Made by a program: the position numbers and the translations under genes. DNA of 64,000 bases from UBA4782 sp034429195 (GTDB lineage: Bacteria > Chloroflexota > Anaerolineae > Anaerolineales > Anaerolineaceae): positions 62,001 through 126,000 of the forward strand of contig DAOUGQ010000021.1 of NCBI GenBank assembly GCA_034429195.1, in the 5' to 3' direction. Under the pieces are notes generated by a model. That model searched no databases and was not told the DNA's origin. It worked only from the letters and a program-made list of their open reading frames with translations. Positions 52,716-61,510 of the stretch are shown here, in pieces. Positions within the stretch are counted from its first letter, which is position 1. Each line of letters starts with the position of its first letter.

Positions 52716-53462
52716 CTAATCTCCCTCGCGGAGAGAGAATATTGCCAATGTTGCGACCACCAGCCCATAAGCCAGGAGTTCCACCAGGTTCTGCCATTTA
52801 TCCAGCAGCCCGCCATTCGAGATAAGTTCCTGTACAACCTCATTGGCATAGAACAACGGAGTCGCATAACTGAGAACCTGTGTCCATTTGGGTAATTCTT
52901 CCACGGGAAGGATAATTCCCGAAATGATGACCGAGATGATAATGATGGGCAGCATTACCACAACCTGCCCTTCAGTGCGAGCCAAGCTCGAAAGAACTAT
53001 TCCCAATGCCATACTGAGCACAGAGAGCAGCCAGTATACCAGGTAGATCGAAGCCAACCTGCTGAAAGTATATTCCAGTTCAAATAACCAGTTCAACTCA
53101 GCAAGTATGAGCAAACTTTGTAATGTAACAAGAACAGTATACGCAAGTAAATAGCCTGAAACGATCTCGAATGGGTTGTACCCGCTGACGAATGTTCGCG
53201 CCATGGTACCCACCCGTCTTTCACGCACAAGCACGATGCCCGTCATCATGAATGTAAGGAAGTGCACCACAAATGCACCGTAAGGCACAACGTATTGCGT
53301 AATATTGAACATCGGCCCTGCAAGAGCATCGAACAACACCTTGATAAAATAGATAATTACCAACGGAAAGCCCAGGGCTATCCCGATCAAACGGTGATCT
53401 CGCCGCAGTTGGTTAAGCACCCTGCCTGTAACGATGCCCACATGCCTAATCGCCTGGGTCAT
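52716..53462 (-). CDS. ABC-2 type transporter permease
   Basis: 248 residues, about six membrane helices, with EPxG-type ABC2 layout: TGIVLVRERRVGTMARTFVSGYNPFEIVSGYLLAY, then SSLARTEGQVVVMLPIIIISVIISGIILPVEELPKW. Typical of small drug or lipid exporters (DrrB/NodJ/YhfG type). Its start overlaps the ATPase gene by 17 bases, so it works with the ATPase at 53446. The substrate is not known. Confidence 0.88.
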   Translation of the reverse strand: MTQAIRHVGIVTGRVLNQLRRDHRLIGIALGFPLVIIYFIKVLFDALAGPMFNITQYVVPYGAFVVHFLTFMMTGIVLVRERRVGTMARTFVSGYNPFEIVSGYLLAYTVLVTLQSLLILAELNWLFELEYTFSRLASIYLVYWLLSVLSMALGIVLSSLARTEGQVVVMLPIIIISVIISGIILPVEELPKWTQVLSYATPLFYANEVVQELISNGGLLDKWQNLVELLAYGLVVATLAIFSLREGD

Positions 53463-54339
53463 TTTCTACCTCGTTACTCTGGTTTTCTTCTTGATCATGG
53501 ATCAGGCGAAGCACGATAGTTTCCAGTGTATCCTCTTCTACTTCAATCCGAGTAATTGCTGGATCAAGCCCATGCTGATGTAATAATTCGGGCAACTGAG
53601 TTGGATAATTGAATGATTCATGGATTTCCCGCTGGTTTCCTTTCCAAAGGTTAATACGGGCTTTTCCATTCCACATGATATTGTGGGGCGAATCACATGT
53701 CAGCACCTTGCCATCATGGAGAATCGCCAGCTTATCGCAATGGACCGCTTCGTCCATCTGATGTGTGCTGATAATAATTGTGACACCTTGATCACACAAC
53801 GTTCTGAAATGTTTCCAGAAAGTTTCGCGCAGTTGTGGATCGATCCCTGAAGTTGGCTCATCGAGAAGAAGGATCCGGGGTTGGTGTACCAGAGCGCAAG
53901 CCAGCGAAACACGTTGTTTCATCCCACCCGAAAAAGTATATACCTGGTCGCGGGCACGATCACTGAGCCCGATGAATTCGATCACCTCATCAACCCGCTG
54001 GTTGAAATTTTCGATCTGATGGGCATTCCCAAAGAATCGAATATTGTCCCGTGCAGAAAGGTCGTCGTAAAGGGCAGGTTCCTGCGGCATATAGCCAATC
54101 TGTTTTCGCAGCGCCCACTTTTGAGCAATGGGTTCAAAACCAAGTACACTGATCTGCCCTCCCGTTTTCCGAGTGGCTCCAATACACAACCGGATGAGGG
54201 TGGTTTTTCCTGCCCCATTTGGCCCCAATAAGCCAAAGATTATTCCCTGCTCCACCTGTAAACTCACATTTCGCAGGGCATGTACTTTTTTAAAGTTCTT
54301 ATTCAACCCTTCGACCACTACCGCAGCCGAAATATTCAT
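53446..54339 (-). CDS. ABC transporter ATP-binding protein (DrrA/CcmA type)
   Basis: 297 residues with Walker A GPNGAGKTTLIRL, Q-loop in IGYMPQEPALYDDL, signature YTFSGGMKQRVS, Walker B RILLLDEPTSGIDP and the H-loop STHQMDEA. C-terminal 60 residues are an extra regulatory tail. Pairs with the overlapping permease gene. On the minus strand a TATAAT (54385-54380) lies upstream with weak -35, and AGGAG precedes the ATG. Confidence 0.92.
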   Translation of the reverse strand: MNISAAVVVEGLNKNFKKVHALRNVSLQVEQGIIFGLLGPNGAGKTTLIRLCIGATRKTGGQISVLGFEPIAQKWALRKQIGYMPQEPALYDDLSARDNIRFFGNAHQIENFNQRVDEVIEFIGLSDRARDQVYTFSGGMKQRVSLACALVHQPRILLLDEPTSGIDPQLRETFWKHFRTLCDQGVTIIISTHQMDEAVHCDKLAILHDGKVLTCDSPHNIMWNGKARINLWKGNQREIHESFNYPTQLPELLHQHGLDPAITRIEVEEDTLETIVLRLIHDQEENQSNEVENDPGD

Positions 54340-54404
54340 TTGCTCTCCTGAGAGAATTGGGAATTAGAGTTTATTTATTATTATACGATTTTATTTGTTT
54401 GGAT

Positions 54405-55226
54405 TCATGAAGCAGTCTTCCTTCTTCTCAACAACAGCGGACCCATCAAATCCACTGCCCAACCGAAGAAAGCATAAATATAAGGGAAAATAACGATGCC
54501 TGCGGGTACATATACCACCTTCCGTGGCCACCGGATCAACCAGAAAATCGCATTTGCAACTCGCGAAGAAGGCACAGCCATTCTTTCGAAAGGTATCTGA
54601 CTCCCTTTGGCTCTTTTTGCAGAACGATCATAGAACTCTGTCGTAACGGGTCCGGGTCTGACAACACTGACTTCGACACCACTGCCGCGTAGTTCGCGAT
54701 AAAGGGAAATAGTGAAAGCATCCAGAAAGGCTTTACTGGCGCTGTACATGGCAACCCCTTGCGCTGGGAGCCTACCCACAACAGAACCAACATTGATTAC
54801 ATGGCCACTCCGGCGTTTCACCATTTCTGGTAAAAAAAGCCTGGTGAGATGTACCACTGCTTCTACATTCACCTGCAAAATATCCAACGCAATCTCCCAG
54901 GGCATTTCGTGATAATAGCCATACCATCCCAATCCTGCATTATTCAGCAGCACATCTGGTATTCCCCACTGCTGTATCACTTCGTCGTAAACCATACAGC
55001 GTGCGTCATAATTGCTGAGATCAGCTTGAAGCACGTGGGCAGTACCTCCCTGTACTCTGATAGTATCTGCAAGAGCCTCCAGTTTTTCCTGACGGCGGGC
55101 TACCAGGATGACATGCATTCCTTCACTTGCCAGTTTTAACGCTGTTACCGCCCCGATTCCACTGGATGCGCCCGTAATAAGAACTGTCTTACCTGCATAT
55201 TTGCTGACCTTATTCTTTTGCGGCAT
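54405..55226 (-). CDS. Short-chain dehydrogenase/reductase (SDR)
   Basis: About 273 residues from ATG 55226, preceded by AAGGAGAAT; a 10-codon longer start is possible. The NAD(P)-binding TGASSGIGAVTALKL, the NNAGLGW motif, the catalytic Ser region INVGSVVGRLPAQG and YSASK (Tyr and Lys) are intact. The C-terminal 25 residues are hydrophobic and may touch the membrane. Substrate is unknown; similar SDRs act on lipids or sugars. Located between two ABC exporter groups, transcribed leftward. Confidence 0.88.
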   Translation of the reverse strand: MPQKNKVSKYAGKTVLITGASSGIGAVTALKLASEGMHVILVARRQEKLEALADTIRVQGGTAHVLQADLSNYDARCMVYDEVIQQWGIPDVLLNNAGLGWYGYYHEMPWEIALDILQVNVEAVVHLTRLFLPEMVKRRSGHVINVGSVVGRLPAQGVAMYSASKAFLDAFTISLYRELRGSGVEVSVVRPGPVTTEFYDRSAKRAKGSQIPFERMAVPSSRVANAIFWLIRWPRKVVYVPAGIVIFPYIYAFFGWAVDLMGPLLLRRRKTAS

Positions 55227-55386
55227 ATTCTCCTTTTTTGCTTCTGTTATGCTCATATTCTATCCACAACCACACCGTAAGACATTAAATTAAGTTTATG
55301 ATTTAGTGGAAAATGTTTGGGAAGAGATGAGAAACCAGGTGATCCAGATCAATTTTCATAAAGAAAACTTGCCATAAATTATTCTC

Positions 55387-55442
55387 TTGACAGAAAGAAG
55401 AGTCGAGGTATACTCAAACTAGTTTGCACTACAAACTAGTTT
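55387..55442 (+). promoter_or_regulatory. Promoter with 11-bp palindromic operator for ABC exporter operon
   Basis: -35 TTGACA (55387-55392), 16-base spacer, -10 TATACT (55409-55414). Directly after it, a perfect inverted repeat AAACTAGTTTG-N5-CAAACTAGTTT (55416-55442) spans the expected start site. Each arm also contains the self-palindrome AAACTAGTTT, so it may hold a repressor dimer pair. Confidence 0.82.
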
Positions 55443-55458
55443 ACTCGATGAGGTTTTC

Positions 55459-56094
55459 ATGAAAGACCCTATCCAAGATACGATTCAACGAACTCAACGC
55501 TATTGGTTTTCTGACGGAGCCAATGAAATCGGTATGGGAATATTGTTTACTCTGTTGGGTCTGTCATTTTTTGTGATGGAACGGGTGAACTTTTCTGGGC
55601 AATTGGGTCTGATTATGGGGATCCTTCAACCGGTGATCTTTCTCGTGGGTTTCTGGCTGATCAACCTTCTCGTGCATAAGTTCAAGGAGAAAATCACATA
55701 CCCACGCACCGGATATATAGCTTATCCACGACGTAGTGGAAAACGCCGTCTGACAGCAGCGCTCATTAGCGGAGGAACTGCTGCCGTGTTAGCGGTCGGC
55801 GCTTCAATCATTTCGGATCGCCTGGGTGGAGAAATCATGCCAGTTGTTAGTGGAATAATCATTGCAGCTGCAATTGTCTATCTAGGGATACATTTTGGTT
55901 TGAACCGGTTTTACCTTTTAGCTGTATATGTTTTTATCTGTGGTGCATTCATTACCCTATCTGGCGTCCAGGGAATAAACTCTACTGCCCTGTTTTTTGG
56001 ATTAATGGGTATGGGTTGGGTATTTTCGGGCATTGTAACGCTGATTCATTATTTACGCACGACTCATCCCCTGGATGAAGAGGAGCAAGAATGA
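55459..56094 (+). CDS. Six-helix membrane protein of the exporter operon
   Basis: 211 residues, about six hydrophobic helices (two groups around an RRSGKRR basic loop at about 90). No family recognised. GAGG precedes the ATG. Its stop overlaps the next gene's start by four bases (ATGA), so it is the first member of the regulator/ABC operon 55459-58088, perhaps a membrane partner or a stress sensor for the regulator. Confidence 0.65.
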   Translation: MKDPIQDTIQRTQRYWFSDGANEIGMGILFTLLGLSFFVMERVNFSGQLGLIMGILQPVIFLVGFWLINLLVHKFKEKITYPRTGYIAYPRRSGKRRLTAALISGGTAAVLAVGASIISDRLGGEIMPVVSGIIIAAAIVYLGIHFGLNRFYLLAVYVFICGAFITLSGVQGINSTALFFGLMGMGWVFSGIVTLIHYLRTTHPLDEEEQE

Positions 56095-56429
56095 GCGATG
56101 AATCCTGCTCCTCATTTCAAAGCCTTAATAATATAGACCGGGTAATTCACGAACCAGCGCGTTTGATGATCGCCACTATTCTCTATTCAGTGGAGAAAGC
56201 TGATTTTCTTTATTTGTTGCATGAAACCGGATTGACCCGTGGTAATCTTTCTACACACCTTACCCGGCTTGAACAGGCAGGTTATGTATTGATCGATAAA
56301 ACATTTCGGGGAAAAGTACCACAAACCCTATGCAGCCTTACACGCGAAGGACGTGCTGCATTTGAGAATTACCGAAATCAATTAAAACAGATTGTGATAC
56401 AAATTTCACAGGAAGGCAAAAATGAGTGA
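56091..56429 (+). CDS. Winged-helix transcriptional regulator (HTH_27 / ArsR-like)
   Basis: 112 residues. The wing region LYLLHETGLTRGNLSTHLTRLEQAGYV and TLCSLTREGRAAFENY match small winged-helix regulators often found with ABC exporters. No metal-binding cysteine pair. It begins inside the previous stop codon and its own stop overlaps the ATPase gene by eight bases. It is the best candidate to bind the palindrome at 55416-55442. Confidence 0.85.
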   Translation: MSDESCSSFQSLNNIDRVIHEPARLMIATILYSVEKADFLYLLHETGLTRGNLSTHLTRLEQAGYVLIDKTFRGKVPQTLCSLTREGRAAFENYRNQLKQIVIQISQEGKNE

Positions 56430-57354
56430 GTATGCTGTTCAAACGCGTGGATTAACACGTGATTTTTCTACTGTACGAGCGTTGGATCACCTGGATCTGG
56501 ATATACCACACGGAATTGTGTTTGGCTTCTTAGGCCCAAATGGAGCAGGCAAGACCACAACCATTCATTTGCTATTGGGACTACTTAAAGCGACAGAAGG
56601 CAGTGCACACGTGTTGGGGTTGGATGTGTTCAGTCAGGCAAGCCAGATCCGTGCGCAAAGCGGTGCATTGTTGGAACATACTGGTTTGTACGAGCGGTTA
56701 ACTGCACAGGAAAACCTCGAATATTACGGGCGGATCGCTCGCATGTCTTCAGGCGACCGGTCGATGCGGATTCGTGAGTTGTTAGAAAAGCTGGATTTGT
56801 TTGACCGCCGGAACGAATCTGTTGGAAAATGGAGCCGTGGAATGAAACAGAAATTAGCTGTCGCTCGCGCTCTAATGCACCATCCCAGGCTGCTCTTTTT
56901 GGATGAACCAACTTCGGGATTGGATCCAATTTCAGCATCTACACTGCGTGATGATCTGGCAATGATTGCTGCAAATGAAGGTGTCACTGTCTTTCTCACC
57001 ACACACAACCTGACAGAAGCAGAAAAACTATGTGCCCAGGTAGCGGTTATTCGCGAGGGGAAACTGCTACGGGTCGGCAGCCCAGATTTGCTGCGAACCC
57101 AAGAAGCAGCACCACGAATGGAAGTGGTCGGCACAGGTTTTAGCGAGTCACTTTTGGCTGCACTACGTTCTCACCCAGAAGTTCTTTCTGCGGAGCTTAT
57201 CAATAGTCACTTGATTATAGAAACTCAACCCAGCGCGGATACTGCACCCCTTGTAAACCTCATAGTTACCAATGGAGCTTCAATTGAGGAAGTTCGTAAA
57301 GGTAAAGCCAGTCTTGAGGAAGTATTCCTCACCTTGATGGAGGAAGAAAAATGA
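56422..57354 (+). CDS. ABC transporter ATP-binding protein
   Basis: 310 residues. Walker A GPNGAGKTTTIHLL, Q-loop at about 83 in RAQSGALLEHTGLYERL, signature WSRGMKQKLAVARAL, Walker B RLLFLDEPTSGLDP and HNLTEAEKL are present. A C-terminal regulatory part (about 225-310) resembles the DUF4162-like tail. Works with the permease at 57351, which overlaps by four bases. Confidence 0.92.
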   Translation: MSEYAVQTRGLTRDFSTVRALDHLDLDIPHGIVFGFLGPNGAGKTTTIHLLLGLLKATEGSAHVLGLDVFSQASQIRAQSGALLEHTGLYERLTAQENLEYYGRIARMSSGDRSMRIRELLEKLDLFDRRNESVGKWSRGMKQKLAVARALMHHPRLLFLDEPTSGLDPISASTLRDDLAMIAANEGVTVFLTTHNLTEAEKLCAQVAVIREGKLLRVGSPDLLRTQEAAPRMEVVGTGFSESLLAALRSHPEVLSAELINSHLIIETQPSADTAPLVNLIVTNGASIEEVRKGKASLEEVFLTLMEEEK

Positions 57355-58088
57355 TTACAGATATTCAAACTGTTTTATGGAAGGAATTTAAAGAGATCAT
57401 GGCAATACGCGGCAGTCGCCGTGGTGGATTGTTCACTATGGGAATTTTGATAGCTCTGATCGGGATTTTTATGCCATTGCAAAGTGGTCCAGAATGGTTC
57501 ACGAACCCGCTCCTTCTCATTGCGTGGTCATGGATGCCTCTTTTTCTTGTTATGGGCATTATTTCCGATTCGATTGCTGGCGAGCGCGAGCGCCATACGC
57601 TTGAAACACTACTGGCAAGTCGTCTACCAGATGCCGCTATCCTGTTTGGGAAAATTCTCGCCGCAGTTTTTTATGCCTGGATCACTCTTGTAATTGGGTT
57701 ACTCCTTGGCGCGTTAGTGATCAATATTGCACACCCGCAATCACCAACGAAATTCTATGATATTCAAATGTTCCTGGGTGTAGTAGTGATGGTCTTTCTG
57801 GGAGCATTACTGATGACAGCAATAGGTGTTTTGGCTTCATTACGAGCTGAAACCGTGCGGCAGGCGTACCAGCGTATGAGCATTGGTTTTCTTGCTATAT
57901 GGTTTATTCCAATTATTGGAATGCAAATCATGCCTGCTGAATGGAAAGATGTATTGAATTCAACCCTGATGGGTTTGAATTGGGGCTCGCTTGTAATCGG
58001 CGTGATGGGAGGTTTGATCGTGCTTGATATCATCTTGCTCATGATTGCCTTCAATCGATTTAGACGCACCCGCCTTATTCTGGATTGA
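57351..58088 (+). CDS. ABC-2 family transporter permease
   Basis: 245 residues, six membrane helices. WKEFKEIMAIRGSRRGGLFTMG at the start and DSIAGERERHTLETLLASRLPDAAILFGKILAAV are the ABC-2 family (NatB/YhaP-like) pattern. Last gene of the operon; its stop is followed by a terminator hairpin at 58126. Substrate is unknown. Confidence 0.9.
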   Translation: MITDIQTVLWKEFKEIMAIRGSRRGGLFTMGILIALIGIFMPLQSGPEWFTNPLLLIAWSWMPLFLVMGIISDSIAGERERHTLETLLASRLPDAAILFGKILAAVFYAWITLVIGLLLGALVINIAHPQSPTKFYDIQMFLGVVVMVFLGALLMTAIGVLASLRAETVRQAYQRMSIGFLAIWFIPIIGMQIMPAEWKDVLNSTLMGLNWGSLVIGVMGGLIVLDIILLMIAFNRFRRTRLILD

Positions 58089-58125
58089 GGAAAGGCATCA
58101 TCAAAGATATCAACAAGATATTAAA

Positions 58126-58154
58126 AGAATGCGGGAAATGACCCGCATTCTTTT
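58126..58154 (+). terminator. Terminator after ABC exporter operon
   Basis: The stem AGAATGCGGG/CCCGCATTCT with loop AAATGA, followed by TTTTC, starts 37 bases past the permease stop. Confidence 0.88.
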
Positions 58155-58249
58155 CTATTCTTCTTTACTTTTGTGTGACAGCAATCCCATTTCTTTTAGA
58201 GCCCGCCACACTTCTAGAGACATTCTAAAGAAAAAGTTGATCTAAAGGT

Positions 58250-59536
58250 TTAGACCCAGCCACGCAGTTGCATGGCTTTTACAACTTTATCGATAGCGAC
58301 CATATATGCTGCATCACGCATGTAAACCTTGCGGGATAGAGCCATTTCTAATACGCTATGGAAAGCTACGGTCATCTTCTGATCCAGTTTCTGCAGTACT
58401 TCTTCCTGTGACCAGTAGAAGTTCATATCGTTTTGGACACCTTCAAAGTACGAAACTGTAACGCCGCCAGAATTGCACAAGAAATCTGGCACTACAAAGA
58501 TACCACGAGCTTTAATGACTTCGTCGGCTTCTGGTGTTGTTGGGCCATTGGCGCCTTCAGCAATCAGTTTTACTTTTGAGCTGATCTTGTTTACTGTTTC
58601 ACCATTGATCTGACCTTCCAATGCTGCAGGGATGAGGACGTCAACATCTTTACTGATCCATGCATCACCGGGTTCAATGGAGTAGCCGGCTTCGCGGGCT
58701 TTATTCTTGTCAATGGTGCCATATTGATCAGTGATCGAAAGCAGGAAGTGCGGGTCAATTCCCGATTCCTTCGTTACGGTATAACCAATGCGATCTTCGC
58801 GATCCCAATAAGAAACACAAACCACGGTGCCTTTGAGGATTTCGATGAAGCCAATGGCTGCAAATTGAGCGACATTACCAAAGCCCTGAATGGCTGCACG
58901 GCATTTTGTAGGATCAATGCCTAAATGCTTTAAAGCTTCACGTACATTGAAGATCACACCATAGCCGGTGGCTTCTTTACGACCTAATGAACCACCGCCA
59001 CCTACTGGTTTACCGGTGATCACACCAGGTGTATATTCACCGGAAAGTGTTGAATATTCATCCATCATCCAGCACATCATTTGAGGTGTGGTACCTACAT
59101 CTGGTGCGGGGATATCATTGCGGGGACCAATATTCTTCCAGATCACCTTCATATATGCACGTACAAGGCGCTCTTTTTCAGAATCTGACAGAGTAGCCGG
59201 ATCGACCACCACACCACCTTTACCGCCTCCCAGCGGAATATCGGCAACAGCACATTTCCATGTCATCCAGGTTGCCAGAGCCCGAACAGTATCGATGGTT
59301 TCGGCAGGGTGAAAACGAATGCCACCCTTGTTAGGTCCACGTGCATCATTGTGTTGAACACGGAAACCCTGGAAGACGCGAATGCTGCCATCATCCATGC
59401 GAACAGGGATGCGGAAGTGAAATTCACGCATTGGCCAGCGCAGCATCTCTCTTACTTGTGGATCGAGTTGTAGCATTTCTGCTACATGATCAAACTGCGC
59501 CTGTGCCATTTCAAAAGCATTTGTTGTTGACGTCAT
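58250..59536 (-). CDS. gdhA: Glutamate dehydrogenase
   Basis: 428 residues, the usual length of hexameric GDH. GGIRFHP, the catalytic Lys motif ADIPLGGGKGGVVVDP, DIPAPDVGTTPQMM and the nucleotide-binding AAIQGFGNVAQFAA are intact. It interconverts glutamate with 2-oxoglutarate and ammonia using NAD(P). GxGxxA type suggests NAD or dual use. AGGAG precedes the ATG. Its upstream gap holds an 11-bp inverted repeat (59762) at about 225 bases from the start, which may be a regulatory site or belong to the Nudix gene. Confidence 0.95.
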   Translation of the reverse strand: MTSTTNAFEMAQAQFDHVAEMLQLDPQVREMLRWPMREFHFRIPVRMDDGSIRVFQGFRVQHNDARGPNKGGIRFHPAETIDTVRALATWMTWKCAVADIPLGGGKGGVVVDPATLSDSEKERLVRAYMKVIWKNIGPRNDIPAPDVGTTPQMMCWMMDEYSTLSGEYTPGVITGKPVGGGGSLGRKEATGYGVIFNVREALKHLGIDPTKCRAAIQGFGNVAQFAAIGFIEILKGTVVCVSYWDREDRIGYTVTKESGIDPHFLLSITDQYGTIDKNKAREAGYSIEPGDAWISKDVDVLIPAALEGQINGETVNKISSKVKLIAEGANGPTTPEADEVIKARGIFVVPDFLCNSGGVTVSYFEGVQNDMNFYWSQEEVLQKLDQKMTVAFHSVLEMALSRKVYMRDAAYMVAIDKVVKAMQLRGWV

Positions 59537-59858
59537 TCAATCACTCCTATAGGATTATGTTTTGTCTGACACAAGAAAGAGGAGATTAGAAGGTTTTGGC
59601 TTAATTAATGATAAACGGACACCACGGGGTGCCCGCCATATTTCAGTCAGCCATTCAAAACCTGCAAATCAACCTCCCTGAGCTTTTGCTCAAATATAAG
59701 ATTAACAAATATGCACACTTCAGTCAATATGATGAAAGTCGGATTTATCAGGTGAAGAATGGAAGGGAATTCTATGAATAACATAAGCATGGGAATTCCC
59801 TTCACATCTAATCACAAACAAGATAAAAAGAAAGAGGGAAAATTGGAATTTGATTTTT
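59537..59858. other. Intergenic region upstream of gdhA
   Basis: 322 bases without a gene. I find no convincing promoter by eye. The main feature is the inverted repeat at 59762-59803; the remainder is AT-rich. Confidence 0.4.
59762..59803. repeat. 11-bp inverted repeat between gdhA and Nudix gene
   Basis: GAAGGGAATTC and GAATTCCCTTC arms, perfect, around a 20-base loop. There is no T tract on either side, so it is not a clear terminator; the GGAATTCC cores suggest protein binding. Confidence 0.6.
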
Positions 59859-60284
59859 CTATCCAATAAGCGATCGTGTCGATGGTGCAGTTTGGCGGCG
59901 GAAGATGGGTTGTATGGTTTTCTTCATTGCATCGTGTATCCTTTCAACTTGTTTTGGCGAAGTATTGGTAGGAATCTCATCGATAGCAAAATAATTATGT
60001 TGATCTGCCTCATCCGTAAGAATGAGCTGCCCACCTGTTACCCGACACACGAAGGCAAAGACCAGTTCATCCTTTTCCACCTTACCATAGACACCCACCA
60101 ACCGCTCAAGCGTTACTTCCAATCCTGTCTCTTCTTTGCCTTCACGGATTACCGCTTCATCGGGCATCTCCTGTGCCTCTACCCCACCGCCCGGTAAATT
60201 CCAGATATCCATATCCCGACGGTGTGAGAGTAGTACTTTTCCGTTTTCATCAAAAATGATCGCAAATGCACCGATAGAAAACAT
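59859..60284 (-). CDS. Nudix hydrolase
   Basis: 141 residues. The Nudix box GGGVEAQEMPDEAVIREGKEETGLEV (about 31-56) fits GX5EX7REUXEEXGU with all catalytic Glu. N terminus SIGAFAIIFDENGKVLLSHRRDMDIWNLPG is typical of ADP-ribose or nucleotide-housecleaning members. GGAGAGGA precedes the ATG. Leftward, probably with the membrane protein at 60356 upstream (about 70 bases between). Confidence 0.9.
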   Translation of the reverse strand: MFSIGAFAIIFDENGKVLLSHRRDMDIWNLPGGGVEAQEMPDEAVIREGKEETGLEVTLERLVGVYGKVEKDELVFAFVCRVTGGQLILTDEADQHNYFAIDEIPTNTSPKQVERIHDAMKKTIQPIFRRQTAPSTRSLIG

Positions 60285-60355
60285 AAATGTTCCTCTCCGA
60301 ACAATTTGAACAGTGTTCTGACGAAAAATTTTCGAGTTTTTCGTGGCCTTCGTGG

Positions 60356-60799
60356 TTAAAACTTTCTTGCCTGCAAAGTGATCAAATATGCAACGATCAA
60401 GAACACCAGCCCGCTGGCATCAAACACTATGAACCGCAATACCGATGAGCGCAATAGGGCATACCCGGCAGGGAAGGTGACCAGCAGTAACGTCTCGCCC
60501 AATGCCCCGATCGCCTGCATGATGATTGCCTGGATCAACGAGATACCAAATTTCATTGGATTCCACAGCGCAAACGCATAAGGCACATTCCACATCAGAA
60601 ATAGGATGCCCATTCCCCGGATCATCCCTACTCCGGGATATCCCGCCAATTCGAAAGCAGGCGCGTACACCTCTGGTGCAATAATGAATGACAGAGCACA
60701 TTCGACATTAAAGAAAAATACCACCCCGATCAGTAAGCGTGCCAACCAGAGCTTCCATTGATTTGATTTGCCTTCCGAAGTGATCTCTTTGTCTGTCAT
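60356..60799 (-). CDS. Small four-helix membrane protein, unknown function
   Basis: 147 residues, four membrane helices (roughly 15-35, 50-72, 80-100, 118-140). The pattern NVECALSFIIAPEVYAPAFELAGYPGVGMIRGMGILFLMWNVPY is distinctive, but I do not recognise a family. AAAGG precedes the ATG. Confidence 0.6.
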   Translation of the reverse strand: MTDKEITSEGKSNQWKLWLARLLIGVVFFFNVECALSFIIAPEVYAPAFELAGYPGVGMIRGMGILFLMWNVPYAFALWNPMKFGISLIQAIIMQAIGALGETLLLVTFPAGYALLRSSVLRFIVFDASGLVFLIVAYLITLQARKF

Positions 60800-60931
60800 A
60801 TATTCCTTTTTCGAGATAATCCACGTAATTTATTGTACGCTAATCTGAAAGAATTCACTGATTACAGTAGTTTCCCCCACGTGAGTAAGGTTTCTGTTAC
60901 AATCACAACAATTAATAAGAAAGGAAAGCTT

Positions 60932-61447
60932 ATGACCACAAAACAACAATGGGCAACCCCTCCAGCGATGGAAATTGACCCGAAAAAAAGTTATCAGGCT
61001 ACCATCACCACGGATAAAGGTGATATTGTTATTGACCTTTTTGCTGCCAAAGTACCCAACACAGTTAACAACTTCGTGTTTTTAGCCAGGCAGGGTTTTT
61101 ATAATGACACGATATTTCACCGTGTGATCTCAGATTTCATGGCTCAGGGTGGTGATCCCACAGGTACCGGCATGGGCGGACCAGGGTATCGTTTTAAGGA
61201 TGAATTTGACAGTACTCTGCGGCATGACAAACCGGGCATCCTTTCCATGGCAAATGCTGGACCAAATACCAACGGTTCCCAGTTCTTCATTACTCACGTT
61301 CCAACCCCATGGCTGGATGGCAAACACAGTGTATTTGGGCAGGTAATCAAAGGCATGGATGTTCTATTATCCATTCCACCACGTGATCCACAGAAGCCGG
61401 AATATGCCGGAGTGAAGATCCAAAAGATCGTTATTGCTGAAAGCTGA
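60932..61447 (+). CDS. Peptidyl-prolyl cis-trans isomerase (cyclophilin)
   Basis: 171 residues from ATG 60932, preceded by AAAGGAAAGC. Cyclophilin core: catalytic Arg in FHRVISDFMAQGGDPTGTGMGGPG, NGSQFFITH and WLDGKHSVFGQVIKG. It speeds proline isomerisation in folding proteins; no signal peptide, so cytoplasmic. The frame runs 33 codons further upstream, but that part has no support. Ends in the hairpin at 61453. Confidence 0.93.
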   Translation: MTTKQQWATPPAMEIDPKKSYQATITTDKGDIVIDLFAAKVPNTVNNFVFLARQGFYNDTIFHRVISDFMAQGGDPTGTGMGGPGYRFKDEFDSTLRHDKPGILSMANAGPNTNGSQFFITHVPTPWLDGKHSVFGQVIKGMDVLLSIPPRDPQKPEYAGVKIQKIVIAES

Positions 61448-61452
61448 TAAAA

Positions 61453-61484
61453 AAATCACGCCCCTATTTTCTGGGGCGTGATTT
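61453..61484. terminator. Bidirectional terminator between cyclophilin and SIS-domain genes
   Basis: A 12-bp stem AAATCACGCCCC/GGGGCGTGATTT with loop TATTTTCT, flanked by A and T runs, serves the two convergent genes. Confidence 0.9.
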
Positions 61485-61510
61485 ATTACTTTTCATTTTT
61501 ATTCCACAGA

